DNA of 64,000 nt, taken from positions 11,719,992 through 11,783,991 of the forward strand of contig OZ022261.1 of assembly GCA_963978905.1 (NCBI GenBank), written 5' to 3'. Positions 1 through 12,194 of the stretch are shown piece after piece. Made by a program: the position numbers and the translations under genes. Source of the stretch: Trichostrongylus colubriformis. Its lineage: Eukaryota; Nematoda; Chromadorea; Rhabditida; Trichostrongylidae. Below the pieces are notes generated by a model. That model saw nothing but the letters and a program-made list of their open reading frames with translations. It was not told the DNA's origin and searched no databases. Each line of letters opens with the position of its first letter. Position 1 is the stretch's first letter.

Positions 1-1074
1 ACGATGCAGAAACCTTACGATAATTGCGGGGTTCATCGTCAAAGTGGAATGAAAACAGAAAAATTCTGAAGAGTAACAGGTGTAACGGCCAGACGTTGGC
101 CAACTAATTTTTCAAAGGACAACGAAGCGAAAAGGGTGCATTTCGATAGGTGATGGCTTCCCGCATATGTTTTGTGTTATAAAGCGCCCTTCGACGACGA
201 AAGCTTTACGAGTGAAATTAAATGATTGCTTGCAGGTGATGGGTGGTCTCGTCTTTCGCCTCATTTTTTGTATTGTCAGCTTCTCATCCCTTCGACACAA
301 TAGAACGGCCAGCCAGCTCCATCGCTGTGGTCGCCTCGAAACGGCGTCAGCGTCAAACTGGCGCCGAACTAATAAAGCACTTCGTCTGAGCAATAAGGCG
401 AAATTTGTCGAGAAACGAGGCGGTGTTGCCGTCCACGTCATCCGACCACCGCCTGCCTTCTGGTGGCCTGCGGCGATGTATTCATTAAATGCGGTAGCAA
501 ACGAGGGACAAACCCATGTAGTGGTCGTACCTGATCGAATGCATATTGCAGAAGTTATCATCACAAAGAAGAGTCAGTAAGTAGGGCCAACAAGCACGAC
601 TTTTCGGCCTCACAAGGAATAAATCGATTCATAGACCTACGAGTAAGGAGCAACTGCTTCAGACAGCTGTATAACAAGCTAAGGTTCATAAAACCTGTTG
701 AGTCCATTATGTGGTCTCACCTTCTTACAACAATCCTGGAATGTTTCTCGAAATTCCACCGAAAATGGTTACAAGGTGCAGTTTGCGATAAATAGGGTGT
801 TCCAGCGATTTTCATGGGCGTATGCATATGTCTTCACCTAGCAAGGTCTTGTTCTTACCAGTAGAGTCTTGCGATCCACTTCGCGCACACACATCTGATG
901 AGGAGCGCAGTCCCACCCACAAAGGGCGGAGCGCCACGTAGCTCATACGCGCCCTCGACAGCCTGGAACATGTCCCATCCAATCCATGTCTGAATCGACC
1001 TCTCCAAGTGTTCCTCAAGCCATGACGAAATTCGGGAGGATAGGCAAACAAACAAACACAACAAACTACTAACT
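1..1074. other. No gene recognised
   Basis: Both strands at 112-580 are open (137 and 150 residues), but neither translation resembles a family I know. The two frames are mirror shadows over a GC-richer patch, so I call neither. I see no repeat with a partner elsewhere in the window. Confidence 0.4.
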
Positions 1075-1076
1075 TG

Positions 1077-1812
1077 TACAGGAGGTGCCAAAAAGTCACT
1101 TTTTCTCCTGATGTCACATGATGTGCCACCTCAACTGGCAAAATCCGAGATTTCGTCACCTTCGTTCAAAACATGATGTGCCACCTCAACTGGCAAAATC
1201 CGAGATTTCGTCACCTTCGTTCAAAACCACTTTCAACCATATTTTAGTCGAACTTTAGCAGATTCTAACGAGATATTTTCATGCCGAAATGCAAGAGTGA
1301 CATCTAACACTATCACGAAACTCCGTAACAGCCCTCTACAAGAGCAGGGACGGGAGTATTATCCGCGAGGACATGATGTGCCACCTCAACTGGCAAAATC
1401 CGAGATTTCGTCACCTTCGTTCAAAACCTTGCTGAGGTTCATTCACTCTGTATATATTCAAATTGGGTGGTGTTCTTAAACAATCCGTTTTTCCGGGTTC
1501 TTATCGTCCTACTTTTCTAAAAGCCACCACGTGCCATTACCACTGAAACCAACCTCCGGAGGCGGATTCGAAGCATGGAAAGTAACACATTGGATCATAG
1601 CAGCGTTGTCCAAGCAGCCAGAGCTCTGCGGCTTCCATGAACGAAAGGGTCAGTCCTTGGAAAGATTCCCACGAGAGATCCACCACTGAAGTTGGCTTTG
1701 CTGTTTGAGGCGGGCCCTGATACCGTAAGTGCTAATTTCCAACTGTGCCGACCGAAGTCTCCATGTTTTCATGACGGTGGGAGTGGTAAACCGGGCTCAC
1801 TTTTTTCACAAA
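1077..1812 (+). repeat. Dispersed Tc1-like repeat family 1, copy 1
   Basis: This is one of three related copies; the others are 36845-38080 (reversed and interrupted) and about 41290-42022. Shared landmarks are a core ending in TTTCGTCACCTTCGTTCA, a block reading GTGCCATTACCACTGAAACC, and an end block with TTTTCATGACGGTG. The outer ends of the family read TACAGG-GGTGCCAAAAAGT, which suits a TA-inserting Tc1/mariner-type non-autonomous element. No transposase frame is present. A 55-bp internal block at 1117 is repeated at once at 1172 and again at 1371. Confidence 0.65.
1117..1430 (+). repeat. 55-bp internal repeat, three copies
   Basis: A unit beginning ACATGATGTGCCACCTCAAC starts at 1117, 1172 and 1371. 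The first two are in direct tandem with a 55-bp period, and the third lies 199 bp further on. The unit is the conserved core of repeat family 1, so the element has been internally duplicated in this copy only. Confidence 0.8.
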
Positions 1813-1814
1813 TA

Positions 1815-4800
1815 CGGATTCAATGACTTATTCAAATGCAATACTGCTGCACTAGGATGCAAGATGTGATTCATGTAGAACCTAGAAAGCAAAGAAAGTA
1901 AAACGGAAAAAAATTGTGACGTCCAAAAACTGAAATATAAGAGAACATGCGGTAGTTCTTGCAATAGACTCACCCGCAATTCGGTGTGGAGCCTTCGAGA
2001 ATCAGGTTTATGGTTTTTCTGCTTCGTCTTACATTTTCGTTTTAATAAAATGATGAAAATAAGAATGATACATAGCATGGAAATGGAACGAGTGCATATG
2101 AAACGCTATCATTAAGCAATAGTGAGCTGAACATTGAGTTTTTCAAAAAAATAGAACAAGGTTGAAAACAAACACGAATCGGCGGTGAAACAAATAAAAA
2201 TAGGTGTGGAATACGGTTGCCCCTCTTTTTATGCAATTGTACGCAATTCTCGCCGAATGTAGCCATCTCGCGCGTAAACTTCGTATGCAGCACGCCGCCA
2301 CGCGAAATTGTGACATAAGTGTGTACACTCCCAAAGCTCCAGGGTAAACCACCCATGTTTGGAATGAATAACATTCATGTGGAAAAGAAAGAAGGTGATA
2401 CGAAAAGGTACGCTGTTTGTATAGGGGCCGCGGTCTATGTTTGGGGCTTAGTAGTCCTAATAAGTAAACCGGTAGGAACATATTGAAACCAAACAGACCA
2501 TCAAAGGTAGTGAAATTGAATGAATAAGAAAAGGGAATAAAATTCAGAAGGGCTAATATTTGACAATTCTAAAATAATAAGAACTTCGAAGGTCTGAGAA
2601 ATGCGGGCAAAGCTGAAGAGGCAAATCACTTTGTCCCACGCACATATAACATGATCTTGACTAAAAGGGACACGAGAACATAGGATATTTTAACCTTCAA
2701 AGCTGTTTGTCTAGTTTATGAAAGGCTCAATATTTTCCTCTTTTTCCGAGAGAGTATCTGGAGAAAAATCAGTAATCATAGGGATACTAGACGTGTAGTC
2801 TAGCGAGCTACTCATAGCTACCCATAGGGTTGCACTAAAACCACCATGTATTCCCTTCCACTCATCAAAAATTCGGGCAATGCACGAATTACAGGCCACG
2901 ATCGTGGTGATGTCAGCTTCCTGGCCACGTGAGCTCGTTGGGCTCCCAATCATTATCTAATATTTGAAGTTTTACGAACTATTGTCATCAAACTTTCTTT
3001 GACATTTCATAATCCACAACGATTTGTTTTCGCTGCTACCAGTTTTATCTGCTTCGAATTCTCCCATTGGTATTATATCACACAAGCTAACTGATGCACA
3101 CTTTTATTTCGCGACACTGATGAATTTATCTGAGTTTGATTGATGAAGAGTTCTGTGTACTCATGAAAAATACAAAACCGCGGAAATGCATCCAAAAAAC
3201 TCAGAAATCTTTGAAATTCTCAAAGTTTGCAGGGTGGGGGGGGAGGGGTGTTGTGACACTTTAACTAGGTCGCCATCTTATGGAACGGGTGTCTTTGGTT
3301 CTATGGCGAATTGATCAACGATTCCCGCTTCACCGAGTGATCTGACCTGATCCGAGTGTCCTGACGCCCCTAGAACTTTCATTTGGCTCCGCATTGTGGA
3401 GTTCTATATACAGTCCGGAATACCATTTTATTAGCGTTATAAGATCGTATGTATGCAGTTTACAGTGGGTAGATCAATGAACGTGGTCCATAAAAGGCTA
3501 CTTTCACAGGAGAGCCTTGAAGCGAATGCTGAAGATAGGGAAGAAGCAAAGCGGGAAGATTTCAAAGAGGTTGAAACTATTGAGACGCGTTTTCTTGAGA
3601 CTTGTGAGACAGACATCTAGAGAGTGAGTTACCACTGTCCGTTGTCATACCTTGTGAGCCGAAAGGACTATGGGAGAGCAAGATTGACGGTAAGTCTCTT
3701 TATTTTCTCTTTATTTTTTGTTTGAAGAAATGAACACAGCATATCAAGCAAGAGCAGGCGAAAAAACCCAAAGTACCCCCCCCCCCTTCCTGGAGAATTC
3801 CTCAACATTAGCTCGACCCTGGGCTGAGCTGCAGAAACAGGCAACACTGTGTGGATGATGGACTGTACGAGCATTTTCGGAAAAACCGCAACAAAATACG
3901 CATAACAGCACAATAAGAACAGGACTGTAAAGTTGAGGGACGATACGAATCGCGATTGTGAGCTGCAAGTTGTAGATTCTGCCCAAATCTGAAGAAGAAA
4001 AGAGCTTCAGGTTGAATGATCCACCTTTGTCCCTCATCAAAGTATGTGACGAATTTTCATTTCTAGCGTAGAGGACAGCCATGAAAACATGATGGACAGA
4101 TAAGCAAGCGATTAAAACAGAAAAAGAACATTATTTCCACAGCCCAATACTCCTGATTTCTGAGTTTTCAAAGAATCTTTCAAGGCATATAAATCGAAAT
4201 TCAGAAGAAAATTAAGTGGAACAAAAAGGAAATCGGAAAATAGAGGCATAAGTCGGTGGGCCTGCTCGACTTTCCTGCCTAGCGGAAGCACCGATCATTC
4301 AGTCACATAGGTTAAATTCAATAGAAAAGTTCATCGCACGTTCAACCCCCGTAGCTTGCAAGTGCATGAGAAAATAATTGAGGCGATCGTACAGTGTGTA
4401 GTAACATCATACGACGATGCATAAGAAATCAAATTGAAGATCTGACGCCGGATAACAGCACTTCACGACGACGATGGCAACAAAATAGACGATCCATTTG
4501 ATGATTTGTAAGCATTCACTCATCTCAGAACGTCAGCAATCATTGAAAATCACCAAAGTGCTGGGCCATAGTTGAAGAAAGTAAGCAGATCAATGTAGAG
4601 TCTGGTGCCGAGGAAACTTTCTAGGAAATACGACCCCAGGACTACTATTCCGGGGCTGCCTGTTCTTACCATCAAGGTGCCTACTCCCTAAAAAACCCCC
4701 TAGTCGATAACCATAGCAGAGCTACCAGTGCTATGTGTGATTATCGAGTGACCATTTTTAAAGATTTTTCATCACCGCAAGGAAATTTTCTTAAAAAGGC

Positions 4801-5985
4801 ATGATAGTTGAAGAACCCTCGAGGAAACTTCTACAGTACGACCCTCTACTTTGCAGCCCAAAATAATACCCTTCCCCCAAAGACTCCTCGGCATGTGCTT
4901 GACCGTGAAGCAGAAGATATTTAGGGTTAGGGCAAGGATCGGAAGATTAGGTGTTCTACCAAAAGCTACGACATTGAGGAGAAATTAGTTTGATAAAGAT
5001 GAAACAGTTTAATCTTTGTATAGCTCGTGATCATAGTACTACTGGCTCAGTATGTCCCAATAGTCATCACGTGAAAGGAGAGGAGCATGAGCTCTGTCCA
5101 CGTCACTTTTAGGGTAGTGACCAGTGACATTAGAGTTTTGTCATGATTACTGTATATGTAACTAATACGACATTTAGAAGCAAAAGTGCGTGGGGTAAAC
5201 AAAAATCGCTGAAACACGGGCTTACGATACAAAACTGGCACAAACCTGTTCGTAGCACGAGCAGAGTTCTCCAGGCTTTTACAGTAACTTTCCTCCGATA
5301 TTCCTCTAAGAAGACGGTCCAGCAAGACTTTCACATGTCCTGAAGCTGCTCCAAGTAAACCACTACAATGTAACAAGCGCGAGTGAAAAGAGCGCTGGGT
5401 AAATCTTTGAGAATAGAGCAATGATATCGATTTTCAGTACAGTTCCCATAAGAATGAAGTTTTCTGGGGCCTAGTGTTTGTGCACGGGCAGAAAATCGAC
5501 AATGGTGATTAGTTGGTTTGACCTTTAACTGAGCAGTCAGTACTGCGGAGCGCGTGCCCCAAAATGTGCCCATTAGTCAATACCTTAATGGCAATGATTG
5601 TTTTCGAATGAATCATGCTGAAACTGTCTAATTAAAATAGAAGAGCGGCAACGCGGCCGACTGATAGGAAAGGCATTAGGCTGCCACATAGGCCCTCTGA
5701 AATGCAAACAATCAAAGGCCATAATGATTGGAATTTCTGTAGATGAAAAAAGCAGATAGCATTCCGCACTGGCCAGTTGCTTTTTGGAGTGTGCCACGCA
5801 TTCAAGTTTGGTTTGAATCGCAGTGGCATTTGGATGCGGTTTGGTGGAGGCCATTCGATGTATACGTCAGTGTTTCTATAATACTAAACAAGTACTGTCA
5901 CAAGTTACCGAACTCAGAGTGTTAAAAGGCTTAGTAGCTTGAGTGGGCATTGTTCCATGTGAGAACGGCGCTGCCTGTCGCATAT
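1815..5985. other. Gene-poor stretch, nothing else called
   Basis: Only scattered short frames are present, including shadows on opposite strands around 2042-2480, 3668-4082 and 5047-5854. A poly-C tract lies near 3779 and a G-rich tract near 3235. One exon-like stretch at 2711-2957 is listed separately. I see no recognisable gene, RNA or repeat partner here. Confidence 0.4.
2711..2957 (-). CDS. Possible terminal exon, unknown protein
   Basis: On the minus strand an ATATTAG acceptor-like site near 2958 is followed by an open frame of about 82 codons that ends in a stop at 2711. The translation includes GSPTSSRGQEADITTIVAC and an acidic tail SEKEENIEPFIN, which reads like the last exon of a protein. 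I do not recognise the family and no flanking exons are evident. It may be chance, and is listed as a weak candidate only. Confidence 0.2.
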
Positions 5986-5987
5986 TA

Positions 5988-6563
5988 TTAGGTGTATGCA
6001 GAATAAATGGCCAAAACGGATCACTTTATTCAAAACACCATAACTTCACTCAGGCACAACTTTATTTGTCGAACTAAAAACCATTCGAATCTACACAACC
6101 TTGCCAACGATCTGGTGAAGAAAATATGCCATCATGATCAGATACTGGATTGCGAAAATTGATAAAGTCAACGATGGCGTTTTCAACATACATAGTATCG
6201 GCGAATTTTTTCTGACGCAGGTTTGCATCGAGAACCCGGAAAAAGTGGTAATCCGTCAGAGATAGGTGGGGTGAGGGAGAGTCTCGATGCCTAACTGCAG
6301 CAGTTTTTGCCGGGTGACTTGCGAAGTGTGGGGTTTTACGTTGTTTCGCGCACCCGGCAAAAACTGATGTAGTTAAGCATCTAGACTCCCCTTCACCCCC
6401 CCCCCCTTATTCCTCAGACCTATCCCCAACGGATTACCACTTTTTCCGGGTTCTCGATGCAAAATTCTGTAGACTCGAACGGTTTTTATTTCGACAGATA
6501 AAGTTGTGTCTGAGCGAAGATATGGCCAGATATGTTTAGGCCATTTATTCCGCGTACACCTAA
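5988..6563. mobile_element. Mariner-ended foldback element, 576 bp
   Basis: The left end reads TTAGGTGTATGCAGAATAAA and the right end is its inverse with a few differences (GCGTACACCTAA). A TA lies just outside each end, as expected for mariner-family insertion. The symmetry continues inward: CGAACTAAAAACCATTCGA pairs with TCGAACGGTTTTTATTTCGA, and GAACCCGGAAAAAGTGGTAA pairs with TTACCACTTTTTCCGGGTTC. The two halves are therefore arms of a long hairpin centred near 6300. There is no coding capacity. A poly-C tract sits in the right arm near 6396. Confidence 0.85.
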
Positions 6564-6566
6564 TAA

Positions 6567-8330
6567 TTTTACCTTCTTGTAGAAAAAAAGCATGAATTCA
6601 GCATGGATTCCGTGAATAGTTTGCTGGAAGACATTATGTGATGAGGATGAAACCAGATGAGAAGCCTAGAGGAAAGAACTTGGAGACGCCCCACCTGAGA
6701 GTGGTTCCGTAGGCGCGCCCAAACTGGAAGCATGGGTACTGGGGAGTCGCCTTCGCAAAAAGGACGGCTAGAGAACCTCCCTACCCTCAGCTCCTGCTCG
6801 TCATTTACAGAGTGGTTGAAAATTGAGAGTTTGGTGCGGTTCCCTCACCAACTTGAGATCGATAAACATGTTTAATGTTGTGGATCGATCGGCGATACGA
6901 TTCTGCTCTGAAGAACGTTCCTCGGCCCACAGTTGACCCCGATCCGGACCCTCTCAGAAAGGGATTGATTTAGCTGATCTATCATTTAAATCCAAGCAGA
7001 TTGATATTTTGTTGTTTTTAAAAGATACCCTCTGCAATGGAGAAAGGCTGCTACTACCTGCACAAATGCTGTATTTTTTCAGTTAAACGGTCAGCGAGGT
7101 ATCGCCTACTGAGGATCAGTTTACAGCTTATTGATGCCTTTTCCTTCGATTTTTGTTTGCACTTGAGCCTACATGTGTCTAAGAATTTAACTGGGCATTC
7201 GTCATTTCCAGTGATTTGAGGGTGGAGCTGTCGTAGCGACAGAATGCGTCATCGGCGTGTGCACGTTCAGAGGATGGGATCCAGTGCAATTCTTCACATT
7301 TTGGCTAGTTGGCTATAGAGTCTATGCATTTCAACAGAGACATTTTGACACAATCTGGTCTTCAGAAACATTATTTCAGCCACATACGCATCTGAATCTT
7401 TGAATCCTCCGGCTTCAGTTAGTTTGCTACGGATCTCCAAAAATGGTTGATGTTTTCAAATTTGATCAGGGTTCCTAAAAATCATTCCCAGGTTATACAC
7501 ACTGACCAAAATGCGCGGTGTATAGTTATCTGGCCAATCAAGAGAACTTCAGAAGTTGACCTTTCATGCTTCAATACTAAATTTTCAGGAACCCTCAACA
7601 ATTTTTCAAATTAATAAACTATAATTACACTTCTGAAAACAGAAACAGGGTAGGGAGGATAGGTGCAAAAGTAATACAAGTAGGGCAAATATAGGGCTGG
7701 GTCACGTAGGCCAAGGATTACTGTAGGAAATAGATAATCAGCACCTTGACATGAGGGGAGTGATGGTGAACAAGATAGATGTGTCAGTCGCATGTATAAC
7801 ATGTGTTGAGGTGAATGAGGTGAATGTTACAACCACACACTAATCAGCTTAGGATTGTAACTTCGATCATATTACCACATAACCGTCGTGACAGATGACA
7901 AACGCAACGATCGCCAGGTGTCACTCAAAAATCCCCGCACATTCGCGTAGAGTATCCCCGATCTTTTCCATACCTTACCCATAACGAATTCTGTACTTGT
8001 ATAAGTGATGACATATCTGTATGGTGAAGAGCGAGGCCCATTCGTCGTCATCGTGATGGTGAGAGGTGTGGAGCTCGTACAGCAGTATCAGAGCACCAGT
8101 TGGCTGGCGCACACTACTGTGAGCCTTATACCATGGGCGTCAATAGGTCGATCGAGATCGATTTTTTCTGTAATCGTTATCCTCAGACTGTAACACGCTC
8201 CGCCTACTGTAGGAGGTTCTCCATTAATTTTAATGTGCTGAAGATAGCCTTGACTTTGGATATTTCTTACGATTTTTTCCTGGTCAGGGCTACGTTACGA
8301 TCTAGTTATAAGTTTTTGTTGTAAGGATCG
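6567..8330. other. Gene-poor stretch, nothing called
   Basis: Only short frames of 60-74 codons are present, with no family resemblance and no plausible exon chain. I found no repeat partner for this segment within the window. Confidence 0.4.
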
Positions 8331-8331
8331 T

Positions 8332-8600
8332 CCACTCGAGGTGCGCTCCGCTCACTATGACCAGGCCTCTTTCATGACTTTCAAAAACTCATCGCTGACC
8401 TTAATCCGTCTTTCCCCCACGTTTGGGTCATAGTGGAACAATTTCCGCTCTGAAATCGGAACTACCTAGTGCACGCCCTACCCATCGTGGGCGGAGCTTA
8501 ATTCGGGCCATGTGTGCTCTTCACTTCCTGTTCCATACCCTACCCATCGCAAACTTGTCCCCATCTCCAAAGGTTTTTCTCATACTATGCCTAATTCCGT
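8332..8600 (+). repeat. Dispersed repeat family 2, copy 1
   Basis: Blocks such as CCACGTTTGGGTCATA, CATCGTGGGCGGAGCTTA and AACTTGTCCCC recur in reverse orientation at 60030-60660, where the text reads TGACCCAAACGTGGGG and GTGGGGACAAGTT. The two copies are diverged and rearranged. I see no coding capacity or transposon ends, so the class is unknown. A 182-codon frame starting here (8512-9060) translates repeat and is not called. Confidence 0.55.
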
Positions 8601-10895
8601 GACACACAGAGGGACGGACGAACGTGCAAAGGGACTGACAGAGGGACGGAGAAACGGGGAAAGCGTTTATTATACGGTAGGGATTACAGTAAAACGTGTA
8701 ACAACATTGTACTCTTCCAGCTTCCTCCTGCATTACCATTACGTAGGTCCTATTACGGGAACGGGATGTCTGTCGTTGAGCCCTGAAGCTGGGTCTTGCA
8801 TGGGACTGTATAAGAGGTCACATCCACAAAAGGCTGATGCTGTCTCCTTTCGGCCGCCGCTGCTTAGTAAAGCAAATGAAGGATCGGACGATCGGTCGAC
8901 CGTTTCGGTAAGAATATCTGGATGCCGTCAAGAGATCATGCTTAGCTGGACTGTTCTGCCTGAGCAGAGGCTTAAATGCGGAAATTTACAAGCATACGCT
9001 CAAGTCAGTCGACAACCCGTTGGAGAGACAGGGGTAGATATGATGAGGGTGTGTCATTAGGGCAGAAAATACGCGCTGCGGCGTCCGCCATGAGACGCGA
9101 TGGTGCGAACTATGGGCACCATACTGCATGAGTCCTGAACCGGTGACAGTCCCCCATACTATTCTATGCGTAATTGCTTCAGGACTCGACTAGTACAGCA
9201 CCTCTATCACCATCACGTCGCACACCACACGCATCCACGCGAATTTTCTGTCCTAATGGCACACATCCGAGAGGATGATCGTGCTGCGTCGGCTACAGAA
9301 TTTCAATTTATATGTAGACAAGCCTCTACACTTGAAGACGTGATTCTGGGTGGGGCCCGTTCTTGGATGGACGTATCCCTCTCTAAAAAACGTGGTAGAG
9401 GAAATGTGCTATGAGAACTTCTCAAGTGAATCACTCAAATGAAGGATAGGAGTCTACAGCGATATGCTCGGTGAGAGGAGCCCCCTCAAACTTGAGAGAA
9501 GGCTCCTTTTTTTAACAGCTGTCACATGCTTTAACATGCCCCCTGTCGCAAACTACTGCAGGAGGGGGGTCTTATTTCTCAGGTATTAGTTTCATTCCAT
9601 ATTTTCTTCGCTTTGCTCTCCTAATCTCATTACTAAGTACCGTCTTTCATATTCAATAATATTTTCGTATTCTGGCCGAGCTACCACTGTCTTCACGGGG
9701 CAATGGACCATACCGATTGGGTTGCAGTTGCAATGTACTAGATGTTGTAGCTCACATTGACATTGTCTGATCTTAAAAAGATCATTGGCTGATGTCTGAT
9801 CATTGTCTGATCATAAAGAAATAAATGAACATCTTAGAAATACTTTCCAGATATCTAGGGGTGTGCTTTTTGCAGTTCTCGATGCTGTTCATAGATAATA
9901 TGGAGAGCGCACCCTTCAAGGTGTGTGTCATAAGGACAGGAAGGCGTGGCCACCTGAAGGGCCCATTTTTTGGGTCCCAAGGCGATCAGCTTGAAGCAAG
10001 TGTGGGAACCGTCATCGCTTAAGGAGCCAGTTACAAATGGCGCTTCTAACTCCCACTCTTTGCGTCGCACAACGAACGCCATGAGTTTTCTGTTCCAATG
10101 GCACACACTCCACCTTACAATCATTCCTTTCCAAGCGTTGCAGATTTACACAAGCTGGACCAGTTTTTTCGCCTTTTGGCCTGTAAAAATGTGACGTGTC
10201 AAATTTCCTGTCTGTTCAAACATGGCAAAATTTCGAACCCTTTAGAAATTATAAGGCGTGAGCCTCAGAACTAACTCATCCAGTCCCCAGCCCATCCTCA
10301 TTTTTACAGTTACAGAAATACCACATTACTTACGAATTTTTTCATCTAATTTCATAACGACGACTTTCAAGGTACATCTTCCGCAATAACCGCACATGAA
10401 GTATGTATATAAAGCAATATTCATCGCAAAGCTTACTTAGCTACCGATAGACTTTTGATGGGGTAGACATCGAAGTGGGGAGGGTTAAAGGAATCGTCCA
10501 CGGAAATTCCATGATTCTAACTCTTCTTAAAATCACTCTTTCAAATACAGTACATGAACAAAAACACGAGACAACCAAGAAATATCCTTCATTCCAAAGC
10601 AGAAATCGAAGAACTTAGAGGAGAACAACTCTTCTGAATTCCCGCCACATTTCCGATACAACATTTGACGGTCAGCAACCAGCGCGCAATTCATATTTTA
10701 GCGCCCAGTGTTGATTTACTTCTCATTCCCTGACTACGTAACTGTCGCCTCTTTGCTCCTCAGCTCCCAATCGTCCTAAACCACTCGGACGGCCCATCCT
10801 GTCGGTCATTACCTTGGGTAGCTCTATTCCAAATCAATTCTTCTATATGCACGTGAAACTTTGCATGCGGCCTTCCTTAATGAGCGTATTTAATA
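8601..10895. other. Gene-poor stretch with repeat fragments
   Basis: Two short diverged similar blocks lie at 9205-9265 and 10060-10115 (each has CGTCGCACA and TTTTCTGT-CAATGGCACACA-like text). A lone TIR-like end TTAAAGGAATCGTCCACGGAAA lies at 10484-10505 and matches the ends of the palindrome at 53519-53954. I see no gene. Confidence 0.4.
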
Positions 10896-10902
10896 TGAAT
10901 AT

Positions 10903-11733
10903 GTGGGTAAGAGAACCATCAAGCGTTGGGAAGAGGAGCGTTTGTCTCCTGCACGCTCACTGAAGAGGGAGTACCCAAACTCACCCAAATCCCCCACTTC
11001 CGGAGTAAAAATAGTCGGTACTATTGAGTTTTGTGCTGTTTCCTCTTCTTTACTTGCTCGATCTAAGGAATTTTCTGTTGATAAGTTAACACTAATCAAC
11101 AGTGGGAAAGATCTTTTTCTAGTATACCGGCGTGTTGTACCATTTTTCCCACGACAAATGGTGAGCTTGTCGCCAAATGCAGAAATGGAGGTCATGTTGA
11201 AGTTACGTGCGGAACAAAGCGTTTTAATGCTCCCCTTTTCGCTAGAATCAGTTGTTCGTGGCCTTTGTCGGTTATACGCTGAGAATGGTGTAGCCGCAAG
11301 GGCTGAAGAAATTAATGCAAAGGTTAAAGATTTTTGTCCTATAAAGATGAGTCTGATGAAATGGGAGGATTTAATGCACTGGAAATACCATATAAGAAAA
11401 CTATCAGAACATCCTCTCCATATCGAAATCATCGAAAAATATGCCAGTAAGATGAAAAGACTGAGTCATTTTCTTCCACGATGGCATGCATATTCAGACA
11501 AAGCAGGTCGTCAAGTCTGCTTCCCAGTGAGCTCGACGGAAAATTCCGCAAAGTCCATCATACTCTCCAAAGCTCACGCTGATGGATTATCAACGTATCC
11601 GCTCGCGGTCGGACAGAATGTGGGCGGGAGGGGAGGGGGGGGGGTCTTTGACAACGACGGACGGACCTTCCGAAATCTGGCACATTCTTCTTGGACGAGA
11701 CCAAGTCTGGCGATCTCTAGCGAAATGCATTGA
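10903..11733 (+). CDS. Open exon-like stretch, unknown protein
   Basis: This is the longest non-repetitive frame in the left half of the window, 276 codons open from about 10903 to 11733. The middle, coded at about 11150-11520, reads like real protein. It is helical and charged, with stretches such as RGLCRLYAENGVAARAEEI and HIEIIEKYASKMKRL, loosely like helix-turn-helix repeats of PPR type. The last 40 codons run over a G-rich tract and look non-coding, so an exon probably ends before 11540. The opposite strand is also open for 180 codons. No flanking exons are visible. Function unknown; the PPR likeness is a guess from helix pattern only. Confidence 0.3.
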   Translation: MGKRTIKRWEEERLSPARSLKREYPNSPKSPTSGVKIVGTIEFCAVSSSLLARSKEFSVDKLTLINSGKDLFLVYRRVVPFFPRQMVSLSPNAEMEVMLKLRAEQSVLMLPFSLESVVRGLCRLYAENGVAARAEEINAKVKDFCPIKMSLMKWEDLMHWKYHIRKLSEHPLHIEIIEKYASKMKRLSHFLPRWHAYSDKAGRQVCFPVSSTENSAKSIILSKAHADGLSTYPLAVGQNVGGRGGGGVFDNDGRTFRNLAHSSWTRPSLAISSEMH

Positions 11734-12194
11734 ACGTAACCGAGAGGTATGAGAAGGCCATGAACAATGAAGGAGGATGCATACATGCATGACTCGTCCA
11801 TGGAACTTTTAGTGAGTGAGTGGTTGTGTTCGCTTACTAAAGACCCCATGCAAGTTGCACACAAAAAAAAAAACTAAGCTCAGCAGAGTGATGTCTGACG
11901 AGATGAGGCGTTGGAGGGGGCGCGGCTACGAGAGCTAGAATAGGAAAGTGGCGACGGTCACGTGGCCAGGCACGCATACTGAGAATATCAAAATTGGGCG
12001 CGAAAATTTGAGTTACGCTCTGTTCACGGACAGCTGTCCAAATGATGTGGCGGAAACGTGACGAGAGTTCAAACGAATGGCTCTTCTTCCGGTTTTTTTT
12101 TCGATTTCTGCGCTGGAACGAAGGGGATTTTCTGGTTCTTTCCGTGTTTCTGTTCATCCACTGTTTTTATGTAGTAGAGTGACTTACACGGAAG

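Noticed and set aside
112..580. 137- and 150-codon frames on opposite strands
   Set aside because: They are mirror frames over GC-rich sequence with no recognisable domain or splice context.
8512..9060. 182-codon plus-strand frame
   Set aside because: It starts within dispersed repeat family 2, has no family resemblance, and the opposite strand is open over part of it.
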